This document shows, piece by piece, positions 1-8,417 of a stretch of DNA of 36,776 nucleotides. The notes below the pieces were generated by a model. It was given only the letters and a program-made list of their open reading frames with translations. It searched no databases and was not told the DNA's origin. The stretch lies in NCBI RefSeq assembly GCF_004296935.1, contig NZ_SCVH01000132.1, forward strand, positions 1 to 36,776, read 5' to 3'. The position numbers were made by a program, and so were the translations under genes. The first letter of the stretch is position 1; each line of letters opens with the position of its first letter. This stretch comes from Reyranella sp. Lineage in GTDB: Bacteria > Pseudomonadota > Alphaproteobacteria > Reyranellales > Reyranellaceae.

Positions 1-2675
1 CGGACCTGCCGGAAGCCTGCGACAACACCCTGGCTGTCGCCCAACGCTGTGCCTACATGCCGGAGCCGCGCAAACCCATTTTGCCGCGCTACACCAAGCT
101 CGGTGGCCGAGCCGAGAAAGATGCCCTCAAGGAAATGGCCGAAGCCGGGCTCGCGGCTCTGAAGGCAGAAGGCCGGCTGGCCGACGACATTGCCCTGAAG
201 CTCTACGAGGAGCGGCTTGTCTACGAACTCAACATGATCGAGAAGATGGGCTTCTCGGGTTACTTCCTGATCGTCGCCGATTTCATCCAGTGGGCAAAGG
301 ACAACGGCATCCCCGTCGGACCGGGGCGCGGATCGGGGGCAGGGTCGCTCGTGGCCTGGGCCCTCAAGATCACCGACCTCGATCCTCTGAGGTGGGGTTT
401 GCTGTTCGAGCGCTTTCTCAACCCGGAACGCGTGTCGATGCCTGACTTCGACATCGACTTCTGCCAGGACAAGCGCGACCGGGTGATCCGCTATGTGCGT
501 GACGAGTACGGGCACGATCGCGTCGCCGCGATCATCACCTTCGGAAAGCTGCAGGCTCGCGCGGTGCTGCGTGACGTCGGGCGCGTGCTGGGCATGCCTT
601 ACGGGCAGGTCGACCGCATTTGCAAGCTGGTGCCAAACAACCCAGCCAAGCCGGTCACTCTGGCCCAGGCACTCGAGAGCGAACAGCTTCTGAAGGAGCA
701 GTACCAGGCCGACGAGGAGATCAAGCGCCTGATCGACCTTGCGCTTCAGCTCGAAGGTCTCTTCCGCAATGCCTCGACCCATGCCGCCGGTGTCGTGATC
801 GGCGATCGGCCGCTGGAAGAGTTGGTGCCACTCTACCGCGATACCGACAACAAGGAATCGCTGCCGGCCACCCAGTTCAACATGAAGTGGGTCGAAACGG
901 CCGGCCTGGTGAAATTCGACTTCCTCGGCCTCAAGACCCTGACGGTGATCGAAAAGGCATGCGGCCTGATTGGGCACGATAGGATCAAGATCGACAAGAT
1001 ACCGCTCGACGACGAGCCGACCTTCAGGATGCTGGCCAAGGGCGATGCCTACGGGGTCTTCCAGATGGAAGGCAGCGGCATGCGCGACATTCTCAGCAAG
1101 CTGAAACCCAATCGGTTCGAGGATCTGATCGCCTTGGTGGCGCTCTACCGCCCGGGGCCGATGGACGACATCCCGACCTACATCAGCGTCAAGAACGGGC
1201 AGGAGAAGCCCGACTATTTGCACCCCTCGCTGAAGGGCATCCTCGAAGAGACCTACGGCATCATGGTCTACCAGGAGCAGGTCATGCAGATCGCCCAGGT
1301 TCTCAGCGGCTACTCGCTGGGCGGCGCCGATCTACTGCGCCGCGCCATGGGCAAGAAGATCCAATCGGAGATGGATGCGCAACGGGCAACCTTCATCGAA
1401 GGGGCACGCAAGAACGAGGTCGAGGACGCGCGCGCCTCGATGATCTTCGACAAGGTGGCCAAGTTCGCGGGCTACGGTTTCAACAAGTGTCATTCCGCGC
1501 CGTATGCGCTGGTTGCCTATCAAACGGCCTACCTCAAGGCGAACTTTCCCGTCGAATTCTTCGCGGCGTCCATGACGCTCGACATGGGCAACAGCGACAA
1601 GATCGGCAATTTCCGGCGTGAGCTGGAGCGACTGCAGATTCCGCTGCTGGGGCCGGATGTGAACAGGTCGATGGCCGAATTCGCGGTCGAGGAGACGCCT
1701 GAGGGCAAGAAGGCGGTCCGCTATGCGCTTTCCGCAATCAAGGGAGTCGGCCGTGAGGCCATGACTCGCCTGGCCGAAGAGCGCGCGGAGAATGGTCCGT
1801 TCAAGGATACGTTCGACTTCGCCGAGCGGCTGGACCAGCGCGTGGTCAACAAGCGGCTGATCGAGGGCCTGGTGAAGGCGGGGGCCTTCGATTCTTTGAA
1901 CAAGAACCGTGCTCAGACCTTTGGCGCCGTCGAGGCGCTAACGCGCCATTCTCAGGCCACGCACGAATCGCGCGGCAGCAACCAGAACAGCCTGTTCGGC
2001 GACGACACCGCGCAGCGCCGCCCGCAGCTTCCCAAGATGCCGGACTGGGCGCCGATGGAGCGGTTACAAAATGAGTTCGCTGCGATCGGCTTCTATCTCT
2101 CATCGCATCCGCTGGCCGCCTACGAGCGCAGTCTGCAGCGGCTGGGGGTCTGTCGTGCTGCCGACCTGACGGCTCTGCTGGCGCGCGGCACGCCAGGCCG
2201 TATCAAACTTGCTGGCACGGTCATCGACCGCATGGAGCGGACTTCGGCCAAGGGCAATCGCTTTGCCTTCGTGCAATGCTCGGATCAGTCGGGAGCCTTC
2301 GAACTCACCGTGTTCAGCGAACTCCTCGGCAGCAAACGCAATCTCCTGGAGCCAGGTCAGGCGGTGCTGATCTCGGCCGATGGCCGGCTCGATGGCGAGC
2401 AGGTGAAGCTCACCGCTCAGACCGTCGAGAAACTCGACGACGCCGTGGCCAATGCGGCGGCCGGCCTGCGCATCATCGTTTCCGATCCGGCGGCTCTGGA
2501 AGCCCTGCGCAAGACACTCGAGGGAAAGAAGGGACGGGGACGCGTCACGCTTGTGGTTCCCATGTCCGACGAGGCGGAAGCCGAAGTGACTCTGCCCGGG
2601 ACATATTCGATTGCAGGCGGCCTGCGGGACGCCATCGGCATGCTGCCGGGCATCGTGCAGGTGGAAGAGATTTGA
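1..2675 (+). CDS. dnaE: DNA polymerase III alpha subunit, C-terminal ~890 residues (5' end outside window)
   Basis: Catalytic subunit of the replicative polymerase. The reading frame is open to the left edge (first full codon at 3) and ends with TGA at 2673-2675. The fragment is 890 residues; the family is about 1150-1180, so roughly 250 N-terminal residues, including the PHP domain, lie outside. Visible marks are GPGRGSGAGS, the catalytic PDFDIDF motif (Asp codons at 444 and 450), KFDFLGLK around 910-935 with the third catalytic Asp, a helix-hairpin-helix-like IKGVGREAM near 1738, and an OB-fold (GRIKLAGTVIDRM onward, about 2200-2330). The C-terminal QVEEI end is typical of alphaproteobacterial DnaE1. 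The ATG at 57 is internal, not a start. Its stop overlaps the start of the next gene. Confidence 0.97.
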   Translation, partial: DLPEACDNTLAVAQRCAYMPEPRKPILPRYTKLGGRAEKDALKEMAEAGLAALKAEGRLADDIALKLYEERLVYELNMIEKMGFSGYFLIVADFIQWAKDNGIPVGPGRGSGAGSLVAWALKITDLDPLRWGLLFERFLNPERVSMPDFDIDFCQDKRDRVIRYVRDEYGHDRVAAIITFGKLQARAVLRDVGRVLGMPYGQVDRICKLVPNNPAKPVTLAQALESEQLLKEQYQADEEIKRLIDLALQLEGLFRNASTHAAGVVIGDRPLEELVPLYRDTDNKESLPATQFNMKWVETAGLVKFDFLGLKTLTVIEKACGLIGHDRIKIDKIPLDDEPTFRMLAKGDAYGVFQMEGSGMRDILSKLKPNRFEDLIALVALYRPGPMDDIPTYISVKNGQEKPDYLHPSLKGILEETYGIMVYQEQVMQIAQVLSGYSLGGADLLRRAMGKKIQSEMDAQRATFIEGARKNEVEDARASMIFDKVAKFAGYGFNKCHSAPYALVAYQTAYLKANFPVEFFAASMTLDMGNSDKIGNFRRELERLQIPLLGPDVNRSMAEFAVEETPEGKKAVRYALSAIKGVGREAMTRLAEERAENGPFKDTFDFAERLDQRVVNKRLIEGLVKAGAFDSLNKNRAQTFGAVEALTRHSQATHESRGSNQNSLFGDDTAQRRPQLPKMPDWAPMERLQNEFAAIGFYLSSHPLAAYERSLQRLGVCRAADLTALLARGTPGRIKLAGTVIDRMERTSAKGNRFAFVQCSDQSGAFELTVFSELLGSKRNLLEPGQAVLISADGRLDGEQVKLTAQTVEKLDDAVANAAAGLRIIVSDPAALEALRKTLEGKKGRGRVTLVVPMSDEAEAEVTLPGTYSIAGGLRDAIGMLPGIVQVEEI

Positions 2676-3682
2676 GTCGCCAACCCGGCCTCTTCGAGAC
2701 GCCCGGTCCGCCCAAACGCCGCGTAGCGGCAGGAGATGTCCTCACAGCGTCGCAGTCGCCGCTGCTGGAGGCACCGAACCTGCCGTCTGAAATTCGTCTC
2801 GGCACCTCATCGTGGTTCTTTCCGGGGTGGCGCGGTCTGGTCTACGAGAGTGTCCATCCGCAAACGGCACTTAGCCGCAAGGGACTCGGGGCCTATGGTC
2901 AGATCCCGATGCTGCGCACCGTGAGCCTAGACCGGACCTTTTATGCAGCCATTTCGGCCGTAGAATACGCACGATACGCTGGCCAGGTGCCGGACGATTT
3001 CAGTTTCGTCGTGAAGGCGCCGGCGCTGGTCTGCGATGCAGTGATGCGCGACGAGGAGGGGCGGGGGAAGGTCGCCAACCCGCACTTTCTCGATGCCGCC
3101 ATCGCGTCCCGCGAATTCGTCGTGCCCTGCCTCGAAGGCCTGGGTCACAAAGCCGGGCCCCTGGTCTTCCAGGTCTCGCCGCTGCCGCGCGGACTGGTGG
3201 CGGAGGCGGCCACTCTTGTCGAGCGGCTGGCCGCGTTCTTTGCTGCCCTGCCCCGGGAACTTGGCAAATACCGCCCGCTCTATGCATTGGAGCTGCGCAA
3301 TGCCGAGCTGCTGACCCCCCGGCTGATGCGCATGCTGGCTGGTGCAGGGGTCCGCTATTGCGTCGGGCTGCACGACCGGATGCCGGAAGTCGAGCGTCAG
3401 GCGGTGGCCCTTCGGACGCTCGACGGCGAAAGCCCGGGGCCTCTGGTCGTTCGCTGGAACCTGCATCGGGGGTACCTCTATCAGGCGGCGAAGCAGCGCT
3501 ACGAGCCCTTCGATCGGCTGGTGGACGAGGACAGCGAAACCCGGCGCATTCTGGCCCGGATGGCCGCCGACGCCTTCAGAGCCAAGCAGAAGGTCTGGAT
3601 CACGGCCAACAACAAGGCCGAGGGGAGCGCGCCTTTGTCACTTCTCAAATTGGCCCGGGAAATCGCCCAAATCCTGACCTAA
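2672..3682 (+). CDS. DUF72 family protein
   Basis: A protein of 336 residues beginning at TTG 2672, which overlaps the dnaE stop as TTGA. A good ribosome-binding sequence, GGAAGAG, lies just upstream inside dnaE. No ATG or GTG occurs in frame between there and the conserved domain. The domain opens with IRLGTSSWFFPGWRG and contains LELRN and WNLHRGYLY, the pattern of the DUF72 (YecE-like) TIM-barrel family, whose biochemical role is not established. About 45 residues precede the domain and look disordered. The four-base overlap suggests translational coupling to dnaE. Family assignment is firm; function is unknown. Confidence 0.85.
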   Translation: MSRQPGLFETPGPPKRRVAAGDVLTASQSPLLEAPNLPSEIRLGTSSWFFPGWRGLVYESVHPQTALSRKGLGAYGQIPMLRTVSLDRTFYAAISAVEYARYAGQVPDDFSFVVKAPALVCDAVMRDEEGRGKVANPHFLDAAIASREFVVPCLEGLGHKAGPLVFQVSPLPRGLVAEAATLVERLAAFFAALPRELGKYRPLYALELRNAELLTPRLMRMLAGAGVRYCVGLHDRMPEVERQAVALRTLDGESPGPLVVRWNLHRGYLYQAAKQRYEPFDRLVDEDSETRRILARMAADAFRAKQKVWITANNKAEGSAPLSLLKLAREIAQILT

Positions 3683-3702
3683 GCCATTGATTTCATTGGT
3701 GC

Positions 3703-3731
3703 TTGCAATTCGGGGCGTAAACCCCTAGAAA
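3703..3731 (+). promoter_or_regulatory. Candidate sigma-70-type promoter of the rpsB series
   Basis: TTGCAA at 3703-3708 and TAGAAA at 3726-3731 are separated by exactly 17 bases. They lie 20 bases after the DUF72 stop and about 110 bases before the rpsB start. Transcription would begin near 3738, leaving a leader of about 105 bases. This is a motif match by eye only. Confidence 0.5.
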
Positions 3732-3737
3732 CACGCC

Positions 3738-3842
3738 ACTTCGCACGCGGGTTTGCGGTCGACGGGGAGACATCCCGCCGCTCGCTCCGGTGTCCCATTC
3801 GGGACGACGCCCGCGGAGGCCTAACCGGAAAAGGAGAACGGC
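3738..3842 (+). promoter_or_regulatory. Structured 5' leader of rpsB (candidate autoregulatory RNA)
   Basis: CGCGGG at 3746-3751 can pair with CCCGCG at 3810-3815. This closes a domain with two internal hairpins: CGGG/CCCG at 3763-3777, and GTCCC-ATTC-GGGAC at 3792-3805. The result resembles a three-way junction, with the ribosome-binding site AAGGAG (3831-3836) just outside it. In enterobacteria, protein S2 represses rpsB-tsf through a leader RNA; whether this leader acts that way is inference. Confidence 0.45.
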
Positions 3843-4634
3843 ATGGCTATGCCGACATTTACGATGCGCCAGCTTCTGGAAGCCGGCGTCCACTTCGGCC
3901 ATCATACGCGCCGCTGGAACCCCAAGATGAAGCCGTACCTGTTCGGGGTGCGCAATGGGGTCCATATCATCGATCTCACCAAGACGGTGCCACTGCTTGA
4001 GCAGGCATTGCAGCGGGTCCGCGAAGTCGTGGCCAGCGGCGGCCGCGTCCTCTTCGTCGGTACCAAGGCGGCGGCTTCCGAGCGCGTCGCCGACGCGGCC
4101 AAGCGCTGCGGCCAGTACTACGTGAACCACCGCTGGCTGGGCGGCATGATCACCAATTGGCAGACGATCTCTGCCTCGATCAAGCGCCTGCGCGAACTCG
4201 ACGAACGCCTCAAGGGTGAAGTCTTGGGTCTCACCAAGAAAGAGCAACTCGACCTCACGCGCGAGCGCGACAAGCTCGAGCGGTCGCTGGGTGGCATCAA
4301 GGAAATGGGCGGCACACCCGATCTGCTGTTCATCATCGACACCAACAAGGAAGCCATCGCCGTCCAGGAAGCGCGCAAGCGCGGCATTCCGATCGTGGCG
4401 ATCCTCGACAGCAACTCCGATCCCGATGGCATCGACTTCCCGATCCCGGGCAACGACGATGCGATCCGCGCCGTCTCGCTGTTCTGCGAACTCCTGTCCG
4501 GGGCCGTGCTCGATGGCATCCGAGCCGAGATCGCAGCATCGGGCGGCGATGTTGGCGAGCTCACCGAGCCGCCGGTCGAGGAAGTGCCGGTGGCAGCCGA
4601 TGCCCCCGCAGCAGAATCGGCACCGGCGGAGTAA
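3843..4634 (+). CDS. rpsB: 30S ribosomal protein S2
   Basis: Small-subunit protein S2, 263 residues. The start ATG 3843 is set by AAGGAG seven bases upstream. Family marks include [20 protein letters not shown], the LFVGTKAAA stretch, [13 protein letters not shown] and the [17 protein letters not shown] segment. The last ~30 residues form an acidic, Ala/Pro-rich tail ([17 protein letters not shown]), common in alphaproteobacterial S2 and probably disordered. It heads the rpsB-tsf-pyrH-frr series and has its own candidate promoter and leader. A strong hairpin follows the gene. Confidence 0.98.
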   Translation: MAMPTFTMRQLLEAGVHFGHHTRRWNPKMKPYLFGVRNGVHIIDLTKTVPLLEQALQRVREVVASGGRVLFVGTKAAASERVADAAKRCGQYYVNHRWLGGMITNWQTISASIKRLRELDERLKGEVLGLTKKEQLDLTRERDKLERSLGGIKEMGGTPDLLFIIDTNKEAIAVQEARKRGIPIVAILDSNSDPDGIDFPIPGNDDAIRAVSLFCELLSGAVLDGIRAEIAASGGDVGELTEPPVEEVPVAADAPAAESAPAE

Positions 4635-4662
4635 GCCGAGCCCTTTCGACGAGGATTCAATG

Positions 4663-4690
4663 GGGCCGGTCGGAAGACCGGCCCTTGTTG
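4663..4690 (+). terminator. Terminator-like hairpin between rpsB and tsf (attenuator)
   Basis: GGGCCGGTC (4663-4671), loop GGAA, GACCGGCCC (4676-4684): a perfect 9-bp GC-rich stem with a stable tetraloop, followed by TTGTTGT. It begins 28 bases after the rpsB stop and lies within 50 bases of the tsf start. Partial termination would set S2 output above EF-Ts and the genes beyond. The T-run is interrupted by G, so attenuation or mRNA-end protection is as likely as full termination. Confidence 0.7.
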
Positions 4691-4722
4691 TACCAAACAG
4701 GCCGCACCAAACGGAGCACGAC

Positions 4723-5649
4723 ATGGCTGAGATCACTGCATCGCTCGTCAAGGAACTGCGCGAGAAGACCGGCGCAGGCATGATGGATTGCAAGAAGGCG
4801 CTGGGTGAGGTGCAGGGCGACCTCGAGAAGGCGGTGGACTGGCTGCGCACCAAGGGACTTTCCGCGGCGGCCAAGAAAGCCGGCCGAGTGGCGGCCGAAG
4901 GTCTGGTCGGCGTGATCACCGGCGGCAACCGTGGCGCCGTCATCGAGGTCAATGCTGAAACCGACTTCGTCGGTCGTAACGAGATATTCCAGAAATTCGT
5001 GTCCACCGCTGCCCGCGCCGCCCTCGATACAGGCGCCGACATGACCAAGATCGCGACCGCACCATTCCCCGGCACCGGTCGCGATATCCAGGGCGAACTC
5101 ACGCATCTGATCGCTACGATCGGCGAGAACATGTCGCTGCGCCGCACCGCTTCGATCTCGGTGTCGGACGGTGTCGTGGCCGCCTATGTGCACAACGCCG
5201 TGGCACCCGACCTTGGCAAGATCGGCGTCCTGGTGGCGCTCGAATCGACAGGCGACAAGGCCAAGCTGTCGGCGCTGGCCAAGCAGCTCGCCATGCACGT
5301 GGCGGCAGCCAATCCGCAGTCGCTGACCGTGGCCGATCTCGATCAGGCGGCAATCGAACGCGAACGCGCGGTGCTGGCTGAAAAAGCCGGGCAGACGGGC
5401 AAGGCCGCGGACATCATCGCCAAGATGGTCGAGGGTGGTTTGCGCAAATTCCACCAGGAAGTGGTGCTGCTCGAGCAGCTCTTCGTCATCGACGGCAAGA
5501 ACCGCGTCTCCAAGGTCGTCGACGATGCGGCCAAGCAGGTCGGCGCGCCGGTCCGTTTGGCGGGCTTTCTGCGCTTTGCGCTGGGCGAGGGAATCGAGAA
5601 GAAGTCGGAGGATTTCGCTGCCGAGGTGGCTGCCCAGCTCAAGAAGTAG
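4723..5649 (+). CDS. tsf: Elongation factor Ts
   Basis: Nucleotide-exchange factor for EF-Tu, 308 residues, start ATG 4723 with CGGAG upstream. The N-terminal UBA-like domain ([19 protein letters not shown]) is followed by the TDFV motif ([10 protein letters not shown]) that contacts EF-Tu. Two core subdomains and a C-terminal module ending EVAAQLKK complete the normal full-length bacterial form. It lies downstream of rpsB behind the hairpin at 4663-4690 and upstream of pyrH (69-base gap with no feature that I can see). Confidence 0.98.
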   Translation: MAEITASLVKELREKTGAGMMDCKKALGEVQGDLEKAVDWLRTKGLSAAAKKAGRVAAEGLVGVITGGNRGAVIEVNAETDFVGRNEIFQKFVSTAARAALDTGADMTKIATAPFPGTGRDIQGELTHLIATIGENMSLRRTASISVSDGVVAAYVHNAVAPDLGKIGVLVALESTGDKAKLSALAKQLAMHVAAANPQSLTVADLDQAAIERERAVLAEKAGQTGKAADIIAKMVEGGLRKFHQEVVLLEQLFVIDGKNRVSKVVDDAAKQVGAPVRLAGFLRFALGEGIEKKSEDFAAEVAAQLKK

Positions 5650-5718
5650 TATGAAATCGGTACCGGTGTGCGGGCAGGAAGCCCTCGCCGCCCAAGAACA
5701 CGTATTCAGAGGCATCTG

Positions 5719-6444
5719 ATGCCGTCCGGTCCCCGCTATCGCCGTGTCCTTCTCAAACTCTCAGGAGAGGGTTTGATGGGCAGTCGCGAATACGGGCTGG
5801 ACCCGGCCATGGTCTCCATGGTTGCACAGGAAGTGAAGGCCGTGCATGGCATGGGCGTTCAGGTTTGCCTGGTGATCGGCGGCGGAAATATCTTCCGCGG
5901 TGTCTCCGCCGCCGCGTCAGGCATGGACCGGGCGAGCGGTGACTACATGGGCATGTTGGCGACGGTGATCAATTCACTGGCGATGCAAAGCGCCCTTGAG
6001 CGTCAGGGCCTGCAGACCAGGGTCCAGTCGGCGATTCCGATGACCACCGTGTGCGAACCCTACATTCGCCGGCGCGCCGCCAGGCACATGGAGAAGGGCA
6101 GGGTCGTGATCTTCGCCGCCGGCACGGGCAATCCGTTTTTCACTACCGACACCGCTGCAGCTCTTCGTGCCGCCGAAATGGGTGTCGATGCATTGCTGAA
6201 GGGCACCCAGGTGGACGGAGTCTATTCCGCGGATCCACGCAAGGACAAGAAGGCCAAGCGCTACGATGCGCTGACCTACATGGATGTCCTGTCCCGCGAT
6301 CTGCAGGTGATGGACGCTTCGGCAATCTCGCTGGCACGCGAGAACCACATCCCGATCATCGTGTTCGACATCCACAAGCCGGGTGCGTTCGCCGCGACGA
6401 TGCGCGGGGAGGGAACCTTCACCATCATCAAGGACGAGGGCTGA
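5719..6444 (+). CDS. pyrH: UMP kinase
   Basis: Hexameric bacterial UMP kinase of the amino-acid kinase family, which phosphorylates UMP to UDP; 241 residues. The start at ATG 5719 puts the conserved [15 protein letters not shown] at the N terminus and has AGAGG upstream; reading the frame further upstream adds non-conserved sequence. Visible motifs are [10 protein letters not shown], the [17 protein letters not shown] nucleotide/UMP region and [10 protein letters not shown]. The stop is separated by two bases from the frr start, so the two are probably co-translated. Confidence 0.97.
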   Translation: MPSGPRYRRVLLKLSGEGLMGSREYGLDPAMVSMVAQEVKAVHGMGVQVCLVIGGGNIFRGVSAAASGMDRASGDYMGMLATVINSLAMQSALERQGLQTRVQSAIPMTTVCEPYIRRRAARHMEKGRVVIFAAGTGNPFFTTDTAAALRAAEMGVDALLKGTQVDGVYSADPRKDKKAKRYDALTYMDVLSRDLQVMDASAISLARENHIPIIVFDIHKPGAFAATMRGEGTFTIIKDEG

Positions 6445-6446
6445 AG

Positions 6447-7001
6447 ATGAGCGCGGACGTCAAGGAACTCGAGAAGCGCATGCAGGGTGCTATGGACGCC
6501 CTGAAGAAGGAATTCGCCGGTCTCCGGACCGGTCGCGCATCGGTCAATCTGCTCGATCCAGTGATGGTCGAAGCCTATGGCCAGCGCATGTCCTTGAATC
6601 AGGTTGGAACGGTAAGCGCGCCGGAACCGCGCCTGCTCACGGTCAGCGTCTGGGACAAGGGCCTGGTCGTGGCGACGGCCAAAGCCATTCGCGAGGCCGG
6701 GCTCGGCCTCAATCCGGCGCCAGACGGCCAGATGATCCGGATTCCGATCCCCGAACTGACCAGCGAGCGGCGCGCCGAACTCGCCAAGCTTGCCCACAAG
6801 TACGCGGAGCATGGCCGTGTCGCTGTGCGCAACGTGCGGCGGGATGGCATGGAGGCGCTCAAGAAGGCCGAGAAGGATCACCGCATCTCTCAGGACGAGC
6901 ATCGCCAGAAATCCGACGAGGTCCAGAAACTCACCGACCGTTACGTAAAGCTGGTCGACGATACGCTCGTTCACAAAGAAAAAGAGATCAAGACGGTTTG
7001 A
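6447..7001 (+). CDS. frr: Ribosome recycling factor
   Basis: Splits post-termination ribosomes together with EF-G; 184 residues, the usual length. Conserved segments are [16 protein letters not shown], the [14 protein letters not shown] domain II strand region, [18 protein letters not shown] and [19 protein letters not shown] 6447 follows the pyrH TGA by two bases. The frr stop and the uppS start share one base (TGATG at 6999-7003). Confidence 0.98.
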   Translation: MSADVKELEKRMQGAMDALKKEFAGLRTGRASVNLLDPVMVEAYGQRMSLNQVGTVSAPEPRLLTVSVWDKGLVVATAKAIREAGLGLNPAPDGQMIRIPIPELTSERRAELAKLAHKYAEHGRVAVRNVRRDGMEALKKAEKDHRISQDEHRQKSDEVQKLTDRYVKLVDDTLVHKEKEIKTV

Positions 7002-7741
7002 TGTCGACCGCATCGCTGCCCGCCAACCCTGACCCGTCACCGGGTCCCAACCACGTCGCCATCATCATGGATGGCAACGGGCGGTGGGCGAAGGCGCGCG
7101 GACTGCCGCGCGTGGCGGGGCATCGTCGAGGAGCGGATGCTGTGCGCCGCGTGGTGCGCGGTGCGGGTGAACTCGGCATTCCTGTCATCACGCTGTTTGC
7201 CTTCTCGACGGAGAATTGGACCCGACCGGCCGACGAGGTCAGCGACCTGATGGGCCTGCTGCGCCACTATCTGCGCAGCGAACTCGAGGAATTGCGGAAG
7301 AACGGCGCCCGGTTGCGGGTCATTGGCAACCGTGACGGGCTGGCGTCCGATATTGTGGCCGACATTGCCGACGCGGAGAACATGACGCGCGGCAACAGCC
7401 GGATCGACGTGAACATCTGCATCAACTACGGCTCGCGCGACGAGATCCTGCGCGCGACACGCAGCCTGGCGCGGCAGGTCGCGGCGGGTGAGCTCGATGT
7501 CGATCGCATCGACGCCAATCTCTTCGAGCGCGAGTTGCTGACGGCGGGCGTACCCGACCCGGACCTGCTGATTCGGACGAGCGGAGAGCAGCGCATCAGC
7601 AACTTCCTGCTTTGGCAATGTGCATACTCGGAATTGGTGTTCGTCGATACGCTGTGGCCCGATTTCGGCAAGGATGACCTGGAACGGGCGATTGCCGAGT
7701 TCCGTCGGCGTGAGCGGCGTTATGGTGGCGTCGGCGGCTAA
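7001..7741 (+). CDS. uppS: Isoprenyl (undecaprenyl) diphosphate synthase
   Basis: Cis-prenyltransferase that makes the C55 lipid carrier for peptidoglycan and surface glycans; 246 residues. The motif HVAIIMDGNGRWA carries the catalytic Asp (residue 24). Other conserved parts are GHRRGADAVRRVV, LFAFSTENW, NICINYGSRDEI and the C-terminal DLLIRTSGEQRISNFLLWQ with PDF. The start overlaps the frr stop by one base. The last 20 bases overlap the proposed cdsA start. Confidence 0.97.
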   Translation: MSTASLPANPDPSPGPNHVAIIMDGNGRWAKARGLPRVAGHRRGADAVRRVVRGAGELGIPVITLFAFSTENWTRPADEVSDLMGLLRHYLRSELEELRKNGARLRVIGNRDGLASDIVADIADAENMTRGNSRIDVNICINYGSRDEILRATRSLARQVAAGELDVDRIDANLFERELLTAGVPDPDLLIRTSGEQRISNFLLWQCAYSELVFVDTLWPDFGKDDLERAIAEFRRRERRYGGVGG

Positions 7742-8417
7742 CGCCCCGGCGGGGCGTGGCCGACAGTTTCGCGGGCTGCTGCTGCGGATCTCGTCAGCCC
7801 TTGTCCTGGGACCAATGCTGCTGGCGGCAGTGTGGTTCGGATTCCCCTGGATCGATCTCGTAGCGGCAGTCGCCGCGCCGTTGATGGTGTGGGAATGGAC
7901 GCGCCTGACCCGAGGCCGCTCGATTGTCAGGATTTCAGCCTACGTCTACGCGCTGGCGGCCCTGGTGGCGCTGCTGTGGCTGCGCCACCAACCGGCACTG
8001 GGTCGCGAGACAGTGATCTGGATTGTCGCCTGCACCTGGGCGACTGACATCGGGGCGTATTTCGTCGGGGCATCGGCTGGCGGCGCCAAGCTTGCTCCCA
8101 GAATCAGCCCGAGCAAGACGTGGTCGGGCTTGATCGGCGGCATGGCCTGGGCAGCAGTGACCAGCGCTGCCTTGGGTTTCGCGTTCGGCTTGGGCTCGAC
8201 GTTTTCCCTTGCCGTTATTGGCGCCGGCCTTGCCGTCGTCGGACAAGTAGGCGATCTGGCCGAGTCGGCAGTCAAGCGCGGCGCTGGAGTGAAAGACAGC
8301 GGCAACTTGATCCCGGGACATGGCGGATTGCTGGATCGCGTCGATGGGCTGGTCGCCATTCTCGTCGTCGTGGCGCTGGTGCGCCTGACGGTTGACGGAG
8401 CCTGGCCTTGGAACTGA
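7722..8417 (+). CDS. cdsA: Phosphatidate cytidylyltransferase
   Basis: Makes CDP-diacylglycerol from phosphatidate and CTP in the inner membrane; 231 residues and multi-spanning. The C-terminal signature is clear in two pieces: SAVKRGAGVKDSG and LIPGHGGLLDRVDG, plus SPSKTWSGLIGG before it. Start choice: ATG 7722, inside the end of uppS, gives a short basic N terminus before the first membrane helix; GTG 7725 is an alternative. At 231 residues it is shorter than the ~270-285 of many homologues, mainly at the N-terminal membrane region. It overlaps dxr by ten bases. Confidence 0.94.
   Translation: MVASAANAPAGRGRQFRGLLLRISSALVLGPMLLAAVWFGFPWIDLVAAVAAPLMVWEWTRLTRGRSIVRISAYVYALAALVALLWLRHQPALGRETVIWIVACTWATDIGAYFVGASAGGAKLAPRISPSKTWSGLIGGMAWAAVTSAALGFAFGLGSTFSLAVIGAGLAVVGQVGDLAESAVKRGAGVKDSGNLIPGHGGLLDRVDGLVAILVVVALVRLTVDGAWPWN

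Noticed and set aside
3683-3842. tRNA or known riboswitch in the rpsB leader
   Set aside because: No cloverleaf or T-loop sequence, and I recognise no known riboswitch core.
3693-5147. Minus-strand open frame of 484 codons opposite rpsB and tsf
   Set aside because: Shadow of two certain genes; it crosses the intergenic hairpin and has no conserved motif.
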